From positions 15,755,570-15,819,569 of the forward strand of contig OZ023186.1 in assembly GCA_963995505.1 (NCBI GenBank): a stretch of 64,000 bases of DNA, given 5' to 3'. Shown here piece after piece: positions 46,548 through 58,817 of the stretch. The stretch is from Hypericum androsaemum (taxonomy: Eukaryota; Streptophyta; Magnoliopsida; Malpighiales; Hypericaceae). Numbering within the stretch: the first letter of the stretch is position 1; each line of letters begins with the position of its first letter. The notes below the pieces were generated by a model that saw only the letters and a list, made by a program, of their open reading frames with translations, was not told where the DNA came from and ran no database searches. A program made the position numbers and the translations under genes.

Positions 46548-47960
46548 GGGGGGGGTTAACGTGCATTTTTGTTCCTTTTACGGTGTGTGATCGAGTCTAG
46601 GTCTGCATTAGGAGTGTGTTTGGTTGTGCTTGTGATTGAAGTGGTGTCTAAAGCAAATGATGATCTTCCCCCTTGAATTTTTCAACTTTTGTTAGAAGTT
46701 AAATCCCATACCTTGTTAGGAATCAAGCTTGAGTACGATGAGTAGGAACGTGTAGGAACAACACCCTTGATTATTTAGGTTAGTGGTTGCATTTGGTAGA
46801 TTATACTAGCAGCATTCACGAGTGACATTGTGAGATTTTAGAGCCGAAGGAGGAGACAACCATCTCCTCATAGCATGAGGTGCCTACATTGTTCCGGTCA
46901 TCGGGTTTCATGCCATCACTTGGTATCATTTTGGGTGGTGTGGGTGTAAGTGAGAGGACGGGGGCCATCTTTGATATTGAGCCTAAAGCCTTAGAGCCGA
47001 AAATCCTTTATATCCTTTGTTTAAACCGTTGAGCTTGAACTTTTTCTTTGAAATATTATATGTAAGCCCTATATCCACGATCTTACCTACCTTTGATCAT
47101 TTCGGTCCGAGGATGCATTAGGTTTTTATCTTTGGGGTATGAATGTAAGGGTTCACTCGGTAGATTAGCTCAGGAATGAAAATGGGGGAAATGAGTAGAA
47201 TTGAGGCCAACAAAGAAGCCGAGACCAGTTGCCTTTGATGTGTCAATATATGGATGTGATTGAGGAAGGTTGTGAAAAGAAAAAAAAAGAAAAACGAAAA
47301 AAAGAAAGAAAGAAGGAAAAAATGAGAAGTAAAGAAAAAGAAAAAAAGAGGGGGAAAGTTGGGAATGGAACCAACGTTGAATGATGGAAAGTTAAAAGTT
47401 GGGAAAATGGTTGGAAAATAAGTACTTGGCACGGCTCGAGCTATGCGGTCAATAGGATTGGGTGTAATATTGGGATGAGTGCATTTTAGATATAGTGTGA
47501 GATGTTTAGAATATATGAGAGCTAGAACATTTTTTTGTGAGCTCCTCGGCCGGGTGGTTTAGTTACTTCACATATATATTATCCTCACCTGTCCTTAACC
47601 CCATTACAACCCAATGAAAAGTCCCCTTGATCTTGAGCCCCATACTTATTGAGGCACCACTGGGTGAGACGTATGAAACTTTGAGACCCAGGACGTGTAC
47701 GCGAGTGATAGATAGTTGACTACTCATATACGTGAGCTTAAATTTCCGAACCTCTGAGTGGTCAATCCTCTAGTGTAATCTACTAAGTGCAAAAATTAGG
47801 GTTAAACTATCAAGGATGCGGTGTCTACACGTTCTTACTCGTTGTGCTCAGGTAAGTGAACTACTTGGTTGTGGGGTGGTCTTTTGATAGGAGTTTAAAA
47901 TTTTGGGGTGTGTCTGATCCGCCTCACTTGAGGACAAGCAAGGAAATAAGTGTGGGGGTG
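46251..47960 (+). other. Athila 3' untranslated region with low-complexity tracts and polypurine tract
   Basis: No coding potential. It contains (GT)n at 46516-46530 directly followed by 25 G (46531-46555), a GA-rich tract at about 47275-47365, and, just before the 3' LTR, GACAAGCAAGGAAATAAGTG and GTGTGGGGGTG (about 47951-47960), which serve as the polypurine tract. Confidence 0.6.
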
Positions 47961-49478
47961 TGATGAGTGTGTAAACACTCATAATTTGTCATATGTTTCG
48001 TGCATGTTTAGTCATGTTTTAAGTTATATGCATCATGTCATGTCAAGTCTTATGATCATTTTAGTCCATTTGTGTTCGGGAGTGGATTTCTACCCATTGT
48101 CATATTTTGTAGGAAAATAGAGCTCAATGAAGGCTGTTGAAGGGGTGATGAAGAGAGACCGTATTGCAAGAGCCACAACTTCTTGCTTGAGCATTGGACT
48201 ACAACAAATGAGTTATCGTTGGAAAGCTTGAAGAGAGTTCTACATTTCATCTTTTATAGTCAAGGCCAAATTCGGAGCGGAAGAGGGCCAAAAAGTGAAA
48301 ATACAAAGATGCGGTGAGGCTGACCAAGACCTGGCGAGTGCCAAATACTTGGCGGGGGCCAAGTCCATTTCCGAGAGCTCCATTGGCGGGTGCCAACTCC
48401 ATTGGTGGGCGCCAGGTCCTCAATGATAGATTTTTTGGACTTCTTTTTAAGATGGGAACTCGACTTATTTCAGTTATATTAGACTTTTGGCCTCCTGTTT
48501 CGGCCTTAGGACTTAAGTTATATTATTTTATGTTATTACTTAGCCAGCAAGACTTCCAATTTAGCTTAACCTCCTCTAGGTTTTTCTAATTTCTAGTTAG
48601 ACTTTTGGCTATATATAGGCCTTAGTTTCTTAGGTTTAGGGAGGACTTACTACTGCAATATTGAGACAGCCTTCAGAGCTTAATAAAGTCACGATTCCAG
48701 TTAGCTACGAGGAAAGGATTGGCAAGGCTTGATCATCACGACTAAGCTTTCTCTATCTCAACCTTTATGTTGATTGCTATCATATTCTTCATTAATCTAT
48801 TGTGCTTTGTTAACATGCTTAGCGAGTAGTTCTCTTGTGAGTGCGATGTCCTAATTATGTGATTACTTGTCTATGTTAGCGATGGTTTGATTATCTTTAA
48901 TAGTAGCTGTCAATTGATGATCGTAATGCTTAATCTAACTTGATCACTTAAATTATGATGTCTAGTTGATAATAATGGACTGAAAGGCATTAGAACCAAC
49001 GGAAGAGTCAATTGATATGTCTTAAAGTATTAATGAGGAATCTAGATACTAAGGGATAACCCGCTAGGAGTTAATGTCATAATTGAGTTTAGCTTAATTC
49101 TCGGTCTCATTAATGAGCGGAAGCGTTGGTGAGTATTCGTGAACCACCTTAGGTTTGCTTTATCATCCTAATGAGCGGAAGCATTAGGAAGATGCACTAG
49201 AACACTCCGAGTACTAGTTAGAACTTCATAAAAACTATAGTCTCGACATAGATAGGTAATCCATAAGGGTATCGTACTCGTTTGTCTCAACTGAATTTAT
49301 AACTCTTTTATTTGTGTTTCCGATTTTGTTTATTTACTTGCATAACTTTATAAATCTTTAATTTTTCTGCTTCACATAATTAATTGTTTAGATTTCGTGT
49401 TCCAACTCTCAGTACAAGAAGCTTACTTCCCACTATATTATTTGTTTGTGCATTTAATTGTTCACAATTTTGCGTATA
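47961..49478 (+). repeat. 3' LTR of the Athila element
   Basis: Starts TGATGAGTGTGTAAACACTC and ends TTTGCGTATA. About 1.52 kb, longer than the 5' copy because of a repeat-rich segment near 48335-48440. A TATA-like CTATATATAGG lies near 48609. Confidence 0.85.
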
Positions 49479-51888
49479 TCTTGAGGGTATCGTTTTAGTT
49501 GTCCTCTATCTGTGTGATTGAAATGGACCATGAGAAAAATGAATTTTGAATTCCCGCAAATTTGAACTCAGTTGTGAGAAAAATAAATTCTGCTGCAAGC
49601 GAAATAAAATAGAAATAATATATTTTGAAGTCGGGAACCAAAGTTGACACTGTAACAATCTCATTCACACAAAAATTCAACAAATAATACTCTAAATTGA
49701 TTTTACTAATACAGTAAACTATGGATGAGAACTCATCATCTGTAATTTTGTCTTTGGTCCACGGGAGTTTTCCCGGATAGTTCTTATCTTACTATAATAA
49801 AATAAATTTTTTAGGTAGTTTGATATCACATTTTGGAAATGTCAAAACTATCTTTTTGGTGTGACACCAAACTATCTAAAAAGGAAGTTTTTTTATGCTT
49901 TGCCGACATGACGGCCAAGAGAAGCACTCGAGGAGAACGTGGTAGCGGAGGAGGTCTGCGAGGACGGAGGGGGAGAGCCGACGCGTGAATTCCACAGAGA
50001 CAGCGAGGTAGTGGTTCGGGATGGCGAGGAAGTTCTTATGTTGGAACGTTTACAAAAAATGTCGTGTACAAAGAAGTTCTTATGACATTTAAGATAAATA
50101 AAAAATAGTATAATTAAATATGAAAGAGAGCATCTTATTCATCTTATTTATGTACAACTTAAAAAAAAATTAATAAACAATATATTTTGTGGGTTTTGAA
50201 ACAGAATGGTACACACATCGAGCGTACGTCTTTGCTAGTCGATTAATAAGTATCTGGATATCTTCAAATATCATCAAACAAAAAAATTGGAAAGTTCAAG
50301 GTGAGACTGTTCCATTTGGAAAAATAATAATGGCGAATCCGATAGTTAATGCATTGGGCCTCAGCCCTTCGTCACACCCCAACCAAGTCTCTTGCTTCTG
50401 ATCTTATCGATTGGAATTTCGTCCAAGCATAATTTTACCATTTCCTAATTTTCAACATTCCGATCATTTTGGCCCGATTAAAATGGTTGTCATCATTACA
50501 GCGGGAATTTATAGGCTGACAAAATATTTTTCTAAAACGTACTGATCTAATAATCTTTACAAAACTAAAAAATGAATTCAACTTTCGTAAGTAATTTTTT
50601 CACTAAGCCAATAACCAATATCTGCACTCCACTAAGTCCGACTAATTTGATTTTGACTCTATAGGGCCACAAATAAGAGAAAGCTATCCAAGTTAAATTT
50701 TACCGCAATTTTTTATATGAATTTAACTCGACACTTAAAGTCAAATTAGAGTATCCCTTATCATATGATTTATATATTCAGTGATAAAAGAAATACATGG
50801 AAGGTAAAACCGGACTAGCCAAATTAAAGGCACTTCTATTAGACTTCTATACGTAAGTAAAAAAAATAATTTTTTTAATATTTAACTTTTGAAAAAGTCA
50901 TCCTCTATAGTAAAAATAAGTTATTACTTCTTCTTCCCTAAATAGTATGTTGTTATATTAAAATTGACTGGTCATTTATTTATGGTCAACTTAGCTAAAC
51001 ACAATTTGACTAACCACCTAATAATTGAAGACCACGGATAAAATTTAATTATTGAATCATTAATTATAGGGAAAAGTTCATATTAATACTATGTGATTTC
51101 ACACTTTTTAAGTATATATCTATATGGTTTTCTTCTTTCAACAAATATTTTCTAGACTTACAATTTTGATGACAAATTTTTAACTATATTTAGTTTTTCG
51201 AGTTTTTTGAGGAAATTAGTTTTTACGAGCTTCTGTTAACATGGATGGCCAAGTCTCTTGACATGTCATCTCTCTCCTGTTAGTATTGACCGAGTAAATT
51301 CAAATTTGTTAAAACCCTAAGTTATTAAAAAAATCCTAAAATACACAACGTTTTAAAAAAATCCAAAAATTAAAAAATACCGTTAACCTCCATGTTTTGG
51401 ATTTTGTGAAAAAGGTATTTGTGGGTATTTGTATAATTTCAGGATTTTAATAAATCTTAGTTTAGTGGCAATGTGGAATTCTTTTAATTCAATGCCACGC
51501 CAACGCTAACACAGGCGAGTAGAGAAAAAGTTGACATGTTACAGACCATCCATGCACACATTAGCTTGAAAATAACCATGAATTTTTAAAGAAAGCACAA
51601 AATTTTGGATTATTTTATACATTTTTTCGAAACCTAAGGAGCTATTACATAGAGAATATTTGATGGTTTAATTGGATATCAGTGGAAAAATTAAAATAAG
51701 AAGGTTTAATTTGTAGGTTTGGGAATTTCCAATTGAAACCTAAGGTGCTGTTTTTTATAAGTAAAATTTGTTACACCAAATTATACCCGTAGTGATTAAA
51801 CTCTCAATCTCTGTCAATTTATGTACGTGTCGTGTGCTATTAAACTATATGCATTTGACAATCCTACTTCTATTGCTCTCTCCGGTGC
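49479..51888. other. Intergenic; dispersed repeat copy 2 at 49790-50035, otherwise nothing recognised
   Basis: 49790-50035 matches 37178-37430 (ACATGACGGCCAAGAGAAGC; GTGGTAGCGGAGGAGGTCTG). TCTTACTATAATAAAATAA at about 49788 looks like a Helitron-style terminus. The remainder is AT-rich with no ORF of interest. Confidence 0.4.

Positions 51889-51954
<66 letters not shown>
51889..51954. repeat. A17 run followed by (TA)24 microsatellite
   Basis: A-run at 51889-51905, then uninterrupted TA dinucleotides to about 51953. It abuts the low-coordinate end of the endogenous virus. Confidence 0.95.
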
Positions 51955-51958
<4 letters not shown>

Positions 51959-52314
51959 TAGAACCGTTTTAAACCATTTTAACCAGTACAGTAAACTTTA
52001 AACCATGGTCTAACCAATCTCCTCATTGATCTTTTAAAGGTCAATAAGGTAAAGTTTATTTAGTTTATTTAGTACAATAATAATAATAAACTTTAAGACT
52101 AAATAAGGAGATAGACTTTAAAGAGAGGGATAGAGGGATTACAATCGCAGAGGGAAAGAGCAGGTAAGATGATCAAGGGCTTCTATTCTCTACGGGTTTT
52201 TCTGACTAAATCACACTCTGATGTTAACAATAGAGGGCTCCTCCTTATATAGGGAGAGGAAGTCCTATTACAATAGTGGTCAATAAGGGGCAGAAATAAT
52301 CTCTACTTTTGCTA

Positions 52315-52534
52315 CTTTCGGTGGCTGGGGTCCACCATTATGCGTTGTCAGTTGCTTTCGGTGGCTGGAGTCCACCATTTTAATAATTCTGTCGTCAGTT
52401 GCTTTCGGTGGCTGGGGTCCACCATTTCGATAATTCTGTTGTCATTGGCTTTCGGTGGCTGGGGTCCACCTATTTCGATAATTCGGTTGAAAGTCGTTGA
52501 TGCCGTTGCGGTTGAAAGTCGTTGATGCCATTGC
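52315..52534 (-). repeat. 47-bp tandem repeats (about 4 copies) plus two 25-bp repeats in the viral 3' region
   Basis: CTTTCGGTGGCTGGGGTCCA starts at 52315, 52355, 52402 and 52449 (with small variations; spacing 40, 47, 47). A 25-bp unit (GGTTGAAAGTCGTTGATGCC...) is repeated at 52485 and 52510. Both lie between the ORF2 stop (52544-52546) and the viral 3' end. Confidence 0.85.
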
Positions 52535-52543
52535 GGGATGGGT

Positions 52544-53860
52544 TTATGGTAATCCATCGAAACCAGCACCATCATCTTCATTGAGGAAGATGTATGGTTC
52601 TTCTTTTTCTTCGTCTTCTTCATAAGGGGAAGAGGAAGTGTTGGAGTTACTTTTAGCCATCTTTTGCATAATGGCAAAATATTCTTTCTCAGTGCCGGCC
52701 GAGGCCAAAAAAGCTTGAATCTTGGCTTTGTGGGCCAGGAATTGCGTTTGTGATGTTGAGGCAGTGGCTGTAATTTGGGCAGGATTGGCAGCTTTAAACT
52801 AATTGAGGACAATGGTGGTCGTTAGTTTCAAATCTACATGGAAGGCAGCCCACCATTTGATTTTGAAGCGGCGAACAAGTAGATTGACATTGTTCGTGGC
52901 ATCATAGGTTTGCAATTCATAATGACAGGTGCACACCCATGGCAGATAGAATTTCATACAAAACAATACCAGAGGTCCGAAAGGTTTTTTGTTTTGGGGG
53001 GGGGGAATATTTTCCTTTGAAAAGTTGTAACAACCCAAGACATCCTCAGTAAGGATGGCTGGAGTGCAACCATAATAATTCCACCAGGTTAGGAACCAAA
53101 ATGGAATATGAGCACAATCGAAAGGCTGGAGGAAAAAGAATAGCCAAGTGTGGGTGAACTTTGAGTTTTGGTTGAGGAAGGCGTTGAACCAGGCTTGCTG
53201 GTAATCCCAATAGCAATAAAGAGTACTATGGGTAGTAGCTGGGGTGAGGGGTAGGTGCTTTGGCTTGTGCAAGGGTTGGTCGCACTGCGACGGATGTAAA
53301 ATCCACATAATTTGGCAGGTTGAGTAGGCAGGGGTTGAGGTGTCAGGGGGCTTGTAGAAATATTTTATGGTGATGGATTCTGTGTACTCAAGGATGGTAG
53401 TGTAATAGACTATTGGTTTGGCAATATCGGCCGGGACCATGTGCTGGCCAGGTGGAAAAATTCGGGCGGCTGCTATTGTGGGGTCATTCTGGTGATGATC
53501 TCTTTCAACAAAGAGAAGAGACTGTGTCTGGGTTTTATGGGTATAAACGGCTTTGGTTCGGTTAGGGGTGAGAGATTGGGAGGGCTGGGAAATGATATGG
53601 GTGGTGCTTGGCTTTGAGATTTTTGGGGAGGGTGTCGACATTAAAGCTTGAGAGTTTTGGGATAGGCATTGGAAAATATCGACACGTTCGGGCGGGTAGA
53701 CCGGATTATGTTAGAATTCATTCAACCATTTTTGGACATTACAGGGAGCTTTAAAATCATCTTCAGCCTCAGCAATAGATGCCCAGGTTCGGGCAGGGAT
53801 AATAGACTTTGTTGCAACAGACTTTGCTTTAGCTTCTCTGGAGGAGGGCTTTGGAGGCAT
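52544..53860 (-). pseudogene. Endogenous virus ORF2, unknown function
   Basis: ATG at 53858-53860 comes two bases after the ORF1 stop. The frame runs 438 codons to the TAA at 52544-52546 with only two nonsense codons, TAA at 53711 and TAG at 52799, and no frameshift. Middle part: GPLVLFCMKFYLPW, FKIKWWAAFHVDL, with many Trp/Tyr/Phe residues. It ends with a Glu/Asp-rich tail (YEEDEEKEEPY). No known domain was recognised. Position and size fit the second ORF reported for florendoviruses, but the match is by layout and not by a remembered sequence. Confidence 0.6.
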
Positions 53861-53862
53861 GG

Positions 53863-54279
53863 CTACCTATTAGTTAAAAACTCACGGGTTAGAAAATCGG
53901 GAAGGGAATTGCTTTCTCCTTTAATATAGACAATATCAAAATCAAAAATACTCAAAATAGCTTGCCAGCGGGCAAAGATATGCTTTAAGGCTATGTTTTG
54001 AACATCTTTTTGCAAAAAGTTTTTTGCAGCTTGGGCGTCAATACGCAATAAGAATTTTTGATTTAAAAGATTGCTTTGAAATTTAGTAATACATAGAACA
54101 ATATTTAAAATATCTTTTTTAATAGTAGGATATTTGAGCTGGGTGTCATTCCAATGAGCAGAGGTAAATGCGATGATATGCTCATGCGTGCCTTGCAGTT
54201 GCTTTAAGATGCCACCATAACCGATATCAGAAGCATCAGTTTCAACAATTTTGAATGCAGATGGGTCAGCTAAATGCAA
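53863..54279 (-). pseudogene. Endogenous virus RNase H domain
   Basis: Open stretch with ETDASDIGYGGILKQ (first catalytic Asp), then KKDILNIVLCITKFQ and the tether-like RWQAILSIFDFDIVYIKGES, ending LPDFLTREF. It removes the RNA strand during replication. Its frame differs from that of the upstream polyprotein because of one frameshift near 54685. Confidence 0.85.
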
Positions 54280-55736
54280 ACATGGTATATACTGAATTTG
54301 TTTTTTGATGCGTTGAACAATGCGTGTATGCTCATGAGTCCATGGGCATGGATTTTTCTTTAAACGATCATGCAGTGGTTTGATGATGCGATGAATGTTG
54401 GGGAAAAATTCAAAAACATAATTGAGTGAACCTAAAAAGCGTTAGAGTTGAGTTTTTTCAATAAGTTCATCAGGGAATTTTGAAGCAAATGCAATCGACC
54501 GATCGATGGGGGTGATTTTCCCTTGGGTTATAAAGTGGCCAAGAAAGCGCATTTTTGTTTGAAAAAGGACAATTTTGGACTGGGATAATACGAGACCATT
54601 TTTCTTTACAACATCAAAAAAGGTATTGAGATGATTGAAATGTTGATCAATTGTTTTGGAAAAAATTAGAACATCATCAATATAGACGATAAAAAAGAGG
54701 AGAATGGATTGAAAATTTCGTTTATGATTTGTTGAAATTCACTTGGGGCATTTTTCAAACCAAAGGGCATTACATTCCATTCATACTGGCCAAAGGGGAC
54801 AGTAAAAGCAGTTTTGTAACGATCTTTGGGATGGATCAGGATCAGCCAGAAACCAGATTTCATATCAAACTTTGAAAAAATGAAAGAATCATGAAGGCGA
54901 TTTAAAAGATCTTTTTTGTTTGGGATTGGATAACGAATCTATTTTAAGACGTTGTTCAAAGGCTTGTAATTGATCACGAGACGTGGAATTCCACGTTCGA
55001 TCTCAGAGTTTTTCATGACATAAAATGCAGCACAGCTCCAAGGAGATTTGGATTTAGAGATCAAACCCTTTTGTTCTAAATCGTGGATCTCTTTTTCGCA
55101 TAAAGCAATCATGTCGGAATTCATTTGAATGGGACGGGCTTTCGTGGAGATTTGTCTTTCTGAAAATTGAGAATCATAAGGAAGAGTGATAACATGCTTT
55201 TTTTGGAGCCAGAAAGCATTCAGAAGATCAGAACAAAGCTCGTTAAGGAGCTTAGTTTTTAAAATGTCAATATTGCGTTGGGTAGAAGGATCAAGCAATT
55301 GTTGAGAAATACGTTGAAAATGAATAGAGTTTTTAGTGTCATGCAAATCATGTTCTTTTGAAGAAATAAGAGAGTTAAGAAGATGCAATCTACGCGTGTT
55401 TGGTTTTTGTAGAAATGGAAAAATAATTTTTTTGGAAATGGGGGTCTTTATTTTGAAAGAGATACCATCGTGATTAACACTATAAGGAGTAATGAGGTTG
55501 ATGAAAGGTGTTATAATAATGATAGTGTGATTAATATTGGAGACAAGTAAGAAGGTGGTTTTAATCTTGGTATCATTGTTGCTGACGAAGGCATCCGTTT
55601 TTTGAGTGATAAGCATTTTACAGTTATTGGCTGCAGAAAGCTTTTCTTTAGTGTGATCTAAAAAATATTTGGGGACAATGCCATCCTTAATGCAGTTAAG
55701 ATCAGCACCAGTGTCAAATAAAGCAATGGTATCCAA
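54280..55736 (-). pseudogene. Endogenous virus protease and reverse transcriptase
   Basis: Protease: FDTGADLNCI near the start (about 55690-55720). Reverse transcriptase: RLVINYKPLN (about 54950), YKTAFTVPFGQYEW and MPFGLKNAPSEFQ (about 54760-54820), and the YIDD active site at 54673-54684. YIDD is read only in a shifted frame, so an indel in the T-rich stretch just upstream (about 54685-54700) separates it from the fingers domain. Stops lie at 54939 and about 54442. The protease starts directly after a TAA at 55737. Replication function is lost. Confidence 0.85.
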
Positions 55737-57605
55737 TTAAAAAGTATCAGAAAAATATAAGGTGATACGGATCAGGTATTTACGTGAAGTGACACGCTTA
55801 AGAGCATTAAGGAATTCGTTAGGTTGAGGAGTATGCTTAGTATGATGACTAGACTCAGAATCACTAGAATCATCATCGTTGTTGATAGGGGTTTTTGATA
55901 GGAGGTTTTGGACAATAGAATGTGTTTCAAGTTGCTGTCTTCGTAAGTCTTTAAGCTCCTTCTTGATAATCTTGATTTCTGATTGTAAAGCGGGAATGGA
56001 AGGAAGGGAAGACGTTTGGGTTTGCTTTGTATGAAGAATTTTGGTAAGATCATAAACCTTAGGTGGGATAGTTACAGATGGAGAAGCGTCAATAGAGTTG
56101 AGTAGCTTGGAAAGATAAGTCTTTCTTTTGGTAGGGTCTTCGATGTCATTAGCCATAGCGAGGAGAAATTCTTGGTCTTGGGTGAGGACGCAGATGGATT
56201 TTTCTGAGTCAGACTCAGAAGAGGAGTGGATGAGCTCATCAAGTTATTCTGATTCTTCAGTAATAGAGCTGGAATCGGAATCAGAATCATTGATCATGAG
56301 GGCAGAGATCTGGGCAAGCAGGTCGGGAGCCAGATCTAAGGCATGAAGTCTTTTGTTCAAACGGCAATATCTGGCAATATGACCTTTACAGCCATATTTG
56401 TGACAGACAGTGTCTTTGAAACGATCATCGTTTTTAAAAGAAGATTTTTTGGAAGAACGTGTGAAAGGTCGCTTGTCATGCTTGGGATTGGACTTGGAAG
56501 TGGGACGATAGGATTTGTCACGATAAGATTTATCATAACGCTTAGAATTGTCTTTATGACGGTAGGATTTTGAAGAGGAAATGGGACAATGGCAGTCTTT
56601 GGAATTTTGAGGGGTACGAGAAATGGATGTTTGTGTCTTGTAAGCATTGGCTGCCATGGTCATTTGTTGTAAGAGAGACAAAATATTGTACTCTGTCATG
56701 GCATCAATATTCCATTCATAAATGGAATTGGAATTGAATTTGGCTTTGTTGAGGATACTGGGTTTTTGTTCGAGAGCCATATCCGGGCCAGGGACAGGAG
56801 TCGAAGAGAAGGACCTTTGGGGTTCGTGAATATGGTTTAAAACGGGATGGAGAGAGGAGGATGATCTGATAGACTCAGAATCTGAATCCTAATTGAGAGT
56901 GTGGATGGCGTTCGAGTTTGAAGAAAGGGTATCATCAGCAATAAGGGGGGAGGAAGGAGAGACCTCAATGCTGGAGATCTGTCGTCAAAGGATATCAGCA
57001 AAATCCCAATTTTTGTGGATCTGGCGGATACTTGTTTGGGAAACTTGGAAGGGTCTAAAGATAGGTTGTTGAATAGTTGAAATAGGAGTCGAAGAGGAAT
57101 GCGGGGATGAAGATGAAGGTAGTCGACCTTCGATGCGTTCAAGCTGTTTACCAATTGTACTGAGATGGGTATTACAAAAATTATTCTGGGCAATGATACG
57201 CCTAGAATTTTGTAAAACATCATCAGTGGCAGTCTTATAAGGAGCTGCTTCAATAGGGTGATCAGCAATGTTGAGATTGATCTACCTCAATGGCGGATGG
57301 GGGGAGGAAATGGTCTCACCAGCAGTGGTTTCCCACTGATTTTGGTGGTGTCTGGATCAGGTAATAGGATTGGTTGTTTTGGTGAAGGAATTATAGGAGT
57401 CAATCATCTCTGGAATACAAGTAGGCATGAGAAATTGTTCAAACCAGTCAAAAAATAAGACCTGGGTTCAATATTCCTCAAGAAATTCGTAATAAGAGGT
57501 TTGAGTCTGATCGCGTTCAGGTTTACAGAAATTTTTGAAAAACCATTTGACATTGGCTTTGTTGTGGGGAGCATTGAAATCAGACCGGAGAAAGTCCTTA
57601 TCAAT
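55737..57605 (-). pseudogene. Endogenous virus capsid region with zinc knuckle
   Basis: It is in the same frame as the movement protein, broken by stops at 57606, about 57461, 57360, 57284, 56985, 56890, 56244 and 55737. A basic segment (SKSYRHKDNSKRYDKSYRDK) precedes the knuckle CHKYGCKGHIARYC (about 56350-56395). The second Cys of the usual CX2C appears displaced, probably Cys-to-Tyr. The following CRLNKRLHALDLAPD and a Ser/Asp/Glu-rich stretch are typical of this virus group. A coiled-coil-like segment (about 55900-56000, ALQSEIKIIKKELKDLRRQQ) precedes the protease. Confidence 0.75.
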
Positions 57606-58817
57606 TTAGAAGGGAATTTCCAGAACGTTAAGCTCGTTATGGAATTGTTGGTTCTCAGTCACCTGTGAAGGAGTGGGGGAAGAATGAAGGGATTCTTTTT
57701 CAGTAGGAGCTTTTGGATGGGTATAAATGGGATGGGGAATCTGAGATCGATAGTTGACATGTTGTAAGGCGGGGTTTGGAAGATCAGACGTGGAAAATCT
57801 GGGCTTGTCTGGGAGATGTATGACAGGCGGTGGACGATTAGGAGTTCCTATTTGTGAAACTCTTCCAAGGTTTTGGAACGAAGAGGACATACTCTCGCTA
57901 CGAGATAGGGAAGGGTTCCCTGCAGATCTCGAGCTAGAGGGACGATTGAAAGTGATACCAACAGTACCACCAGAATAGCGATTGATGCGTGAAACATTGT
58001 TGCTATGTTGGGGTTCAATAGGTTTGGTCTCAGAGTGATCCATGTCCTCTAAGATCCATTCGTTAGGAAGGGTAACATCCCTCTATTGGATAGCTTTAGG
58101 TGTGACGGTGTTGGCGCGTGTGAAATCAGTTTGCAATAAAACGGTTTGGCCTTTGGTGGATTGAAAACGATGCTTTGTTGCAAACGCAGAAATCATGGCT
58201 TTATAATGGACTTTAAAACTCAAGAAAATATTCACGGTACCATGCATGAGAACGTAATTAAAAGTTTTCAATTGGAGAGTTAGAGCATGAAGAATGTTAG
58301 GATCACGTAAAGATAAGGTGAGATTGGGACGGCAATCAAAAGATAAAGGGCCACCGGCGAGACTGGACTCGACGGAGCTCGTAAGGGAGTCTTTAAAATG
58401 GAGATGTCTTGCATCCCTTAAGATAGCAAGGATAGATGCGTCAAGACCGGCAATAGTCAGGGGTATAATACCAACCTGGACTAGACCGATATGAATAAAG
58501 TTGAAACTTTTTTTGCTATGACTTTGAAGAGAATCTTTGGACAATAGTTGAAAAGTTTCAATGGGTTTGGAAACCGACATAGAATGCTCTTCTTGTTTGA
58601 TAACATAATCATGCTTTAAAAATGGGTTTTTTGAAACGTGATAAATGTCATGCTTTGAAATCTTTGGTAGTTTCCAGTTATCAATGCAACTTTTAAAATT
58701 TTTAATGATCAGTTCATTACTATTTATACGGCTTTGTGCGTTACTGGGCTCAGCCAGTTCATGAGCAGATGAGATGCATGAAGCATTATTGCAAGAAAAC
58801 GGATCCATAGATGACAT
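57606..58817 (-). pseudogene. Endogenous virus movement protein and linker
   Basis: 30K-superfamily movement protein, which in active viruses enlarges plasmodesmata. Diagnostic stretches are FIHIGLVQVGIIPLTIAGLD, SILAILRDARHLHFKDSL, SSLAGGPLSFDCRPNLTLSL and LHALTLQLKTFNYVLMHG. The start is placed at the ATG at 58815-58817. A TAG at 58083-58085 sits where relatives have Trp. The same frame continues through a Ser/Pro-rich linker to the next stop at 57606. Confidence 0.85.

Larger units (their letters stand above)
37698..49478 (+). mobile_element. Athila-lineage Ty3/gypsy retrotransposon, long but inactive
   Basis: An 11.8-kb element. The 5' LTR is about 37698-39136 (its first ~9 bases eroded) and the 3' LTR is 47961-49478 (starts TGATGAGTGTGTAAACACTC). 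Order inside is gag, protease, reverse transcriptase-RNase H, integrase, post-pol spacer, then an Athila-type extra ORF. Every coding region carries stops. The LTRs differ mainly by a ~90-bp GGCGGGYGCCAA-repeat segment present only in the 3' LTR (about 48335-48440). No clear TSD was found: TCTTG follows the 3' LTR but is not next to the eroded 5' end. Confidence 0.92.

Noticed and set aside
47118..47432. 104-codon minus-strand Phe-rich frame
   Set aside because: Created by the GA-rich tract of the Athila 3' region.
51768..52001. 77-codon frame ending in Tyr-Ile repeats
   Set aside because: Translation of the A-run and TA microsatellite.
56128..57978. Plus-strand frames in the 56-58 kb region
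   Set aside because: Antisense to the viral polyprotein frame, which has recognisable motifs on the minus strand.
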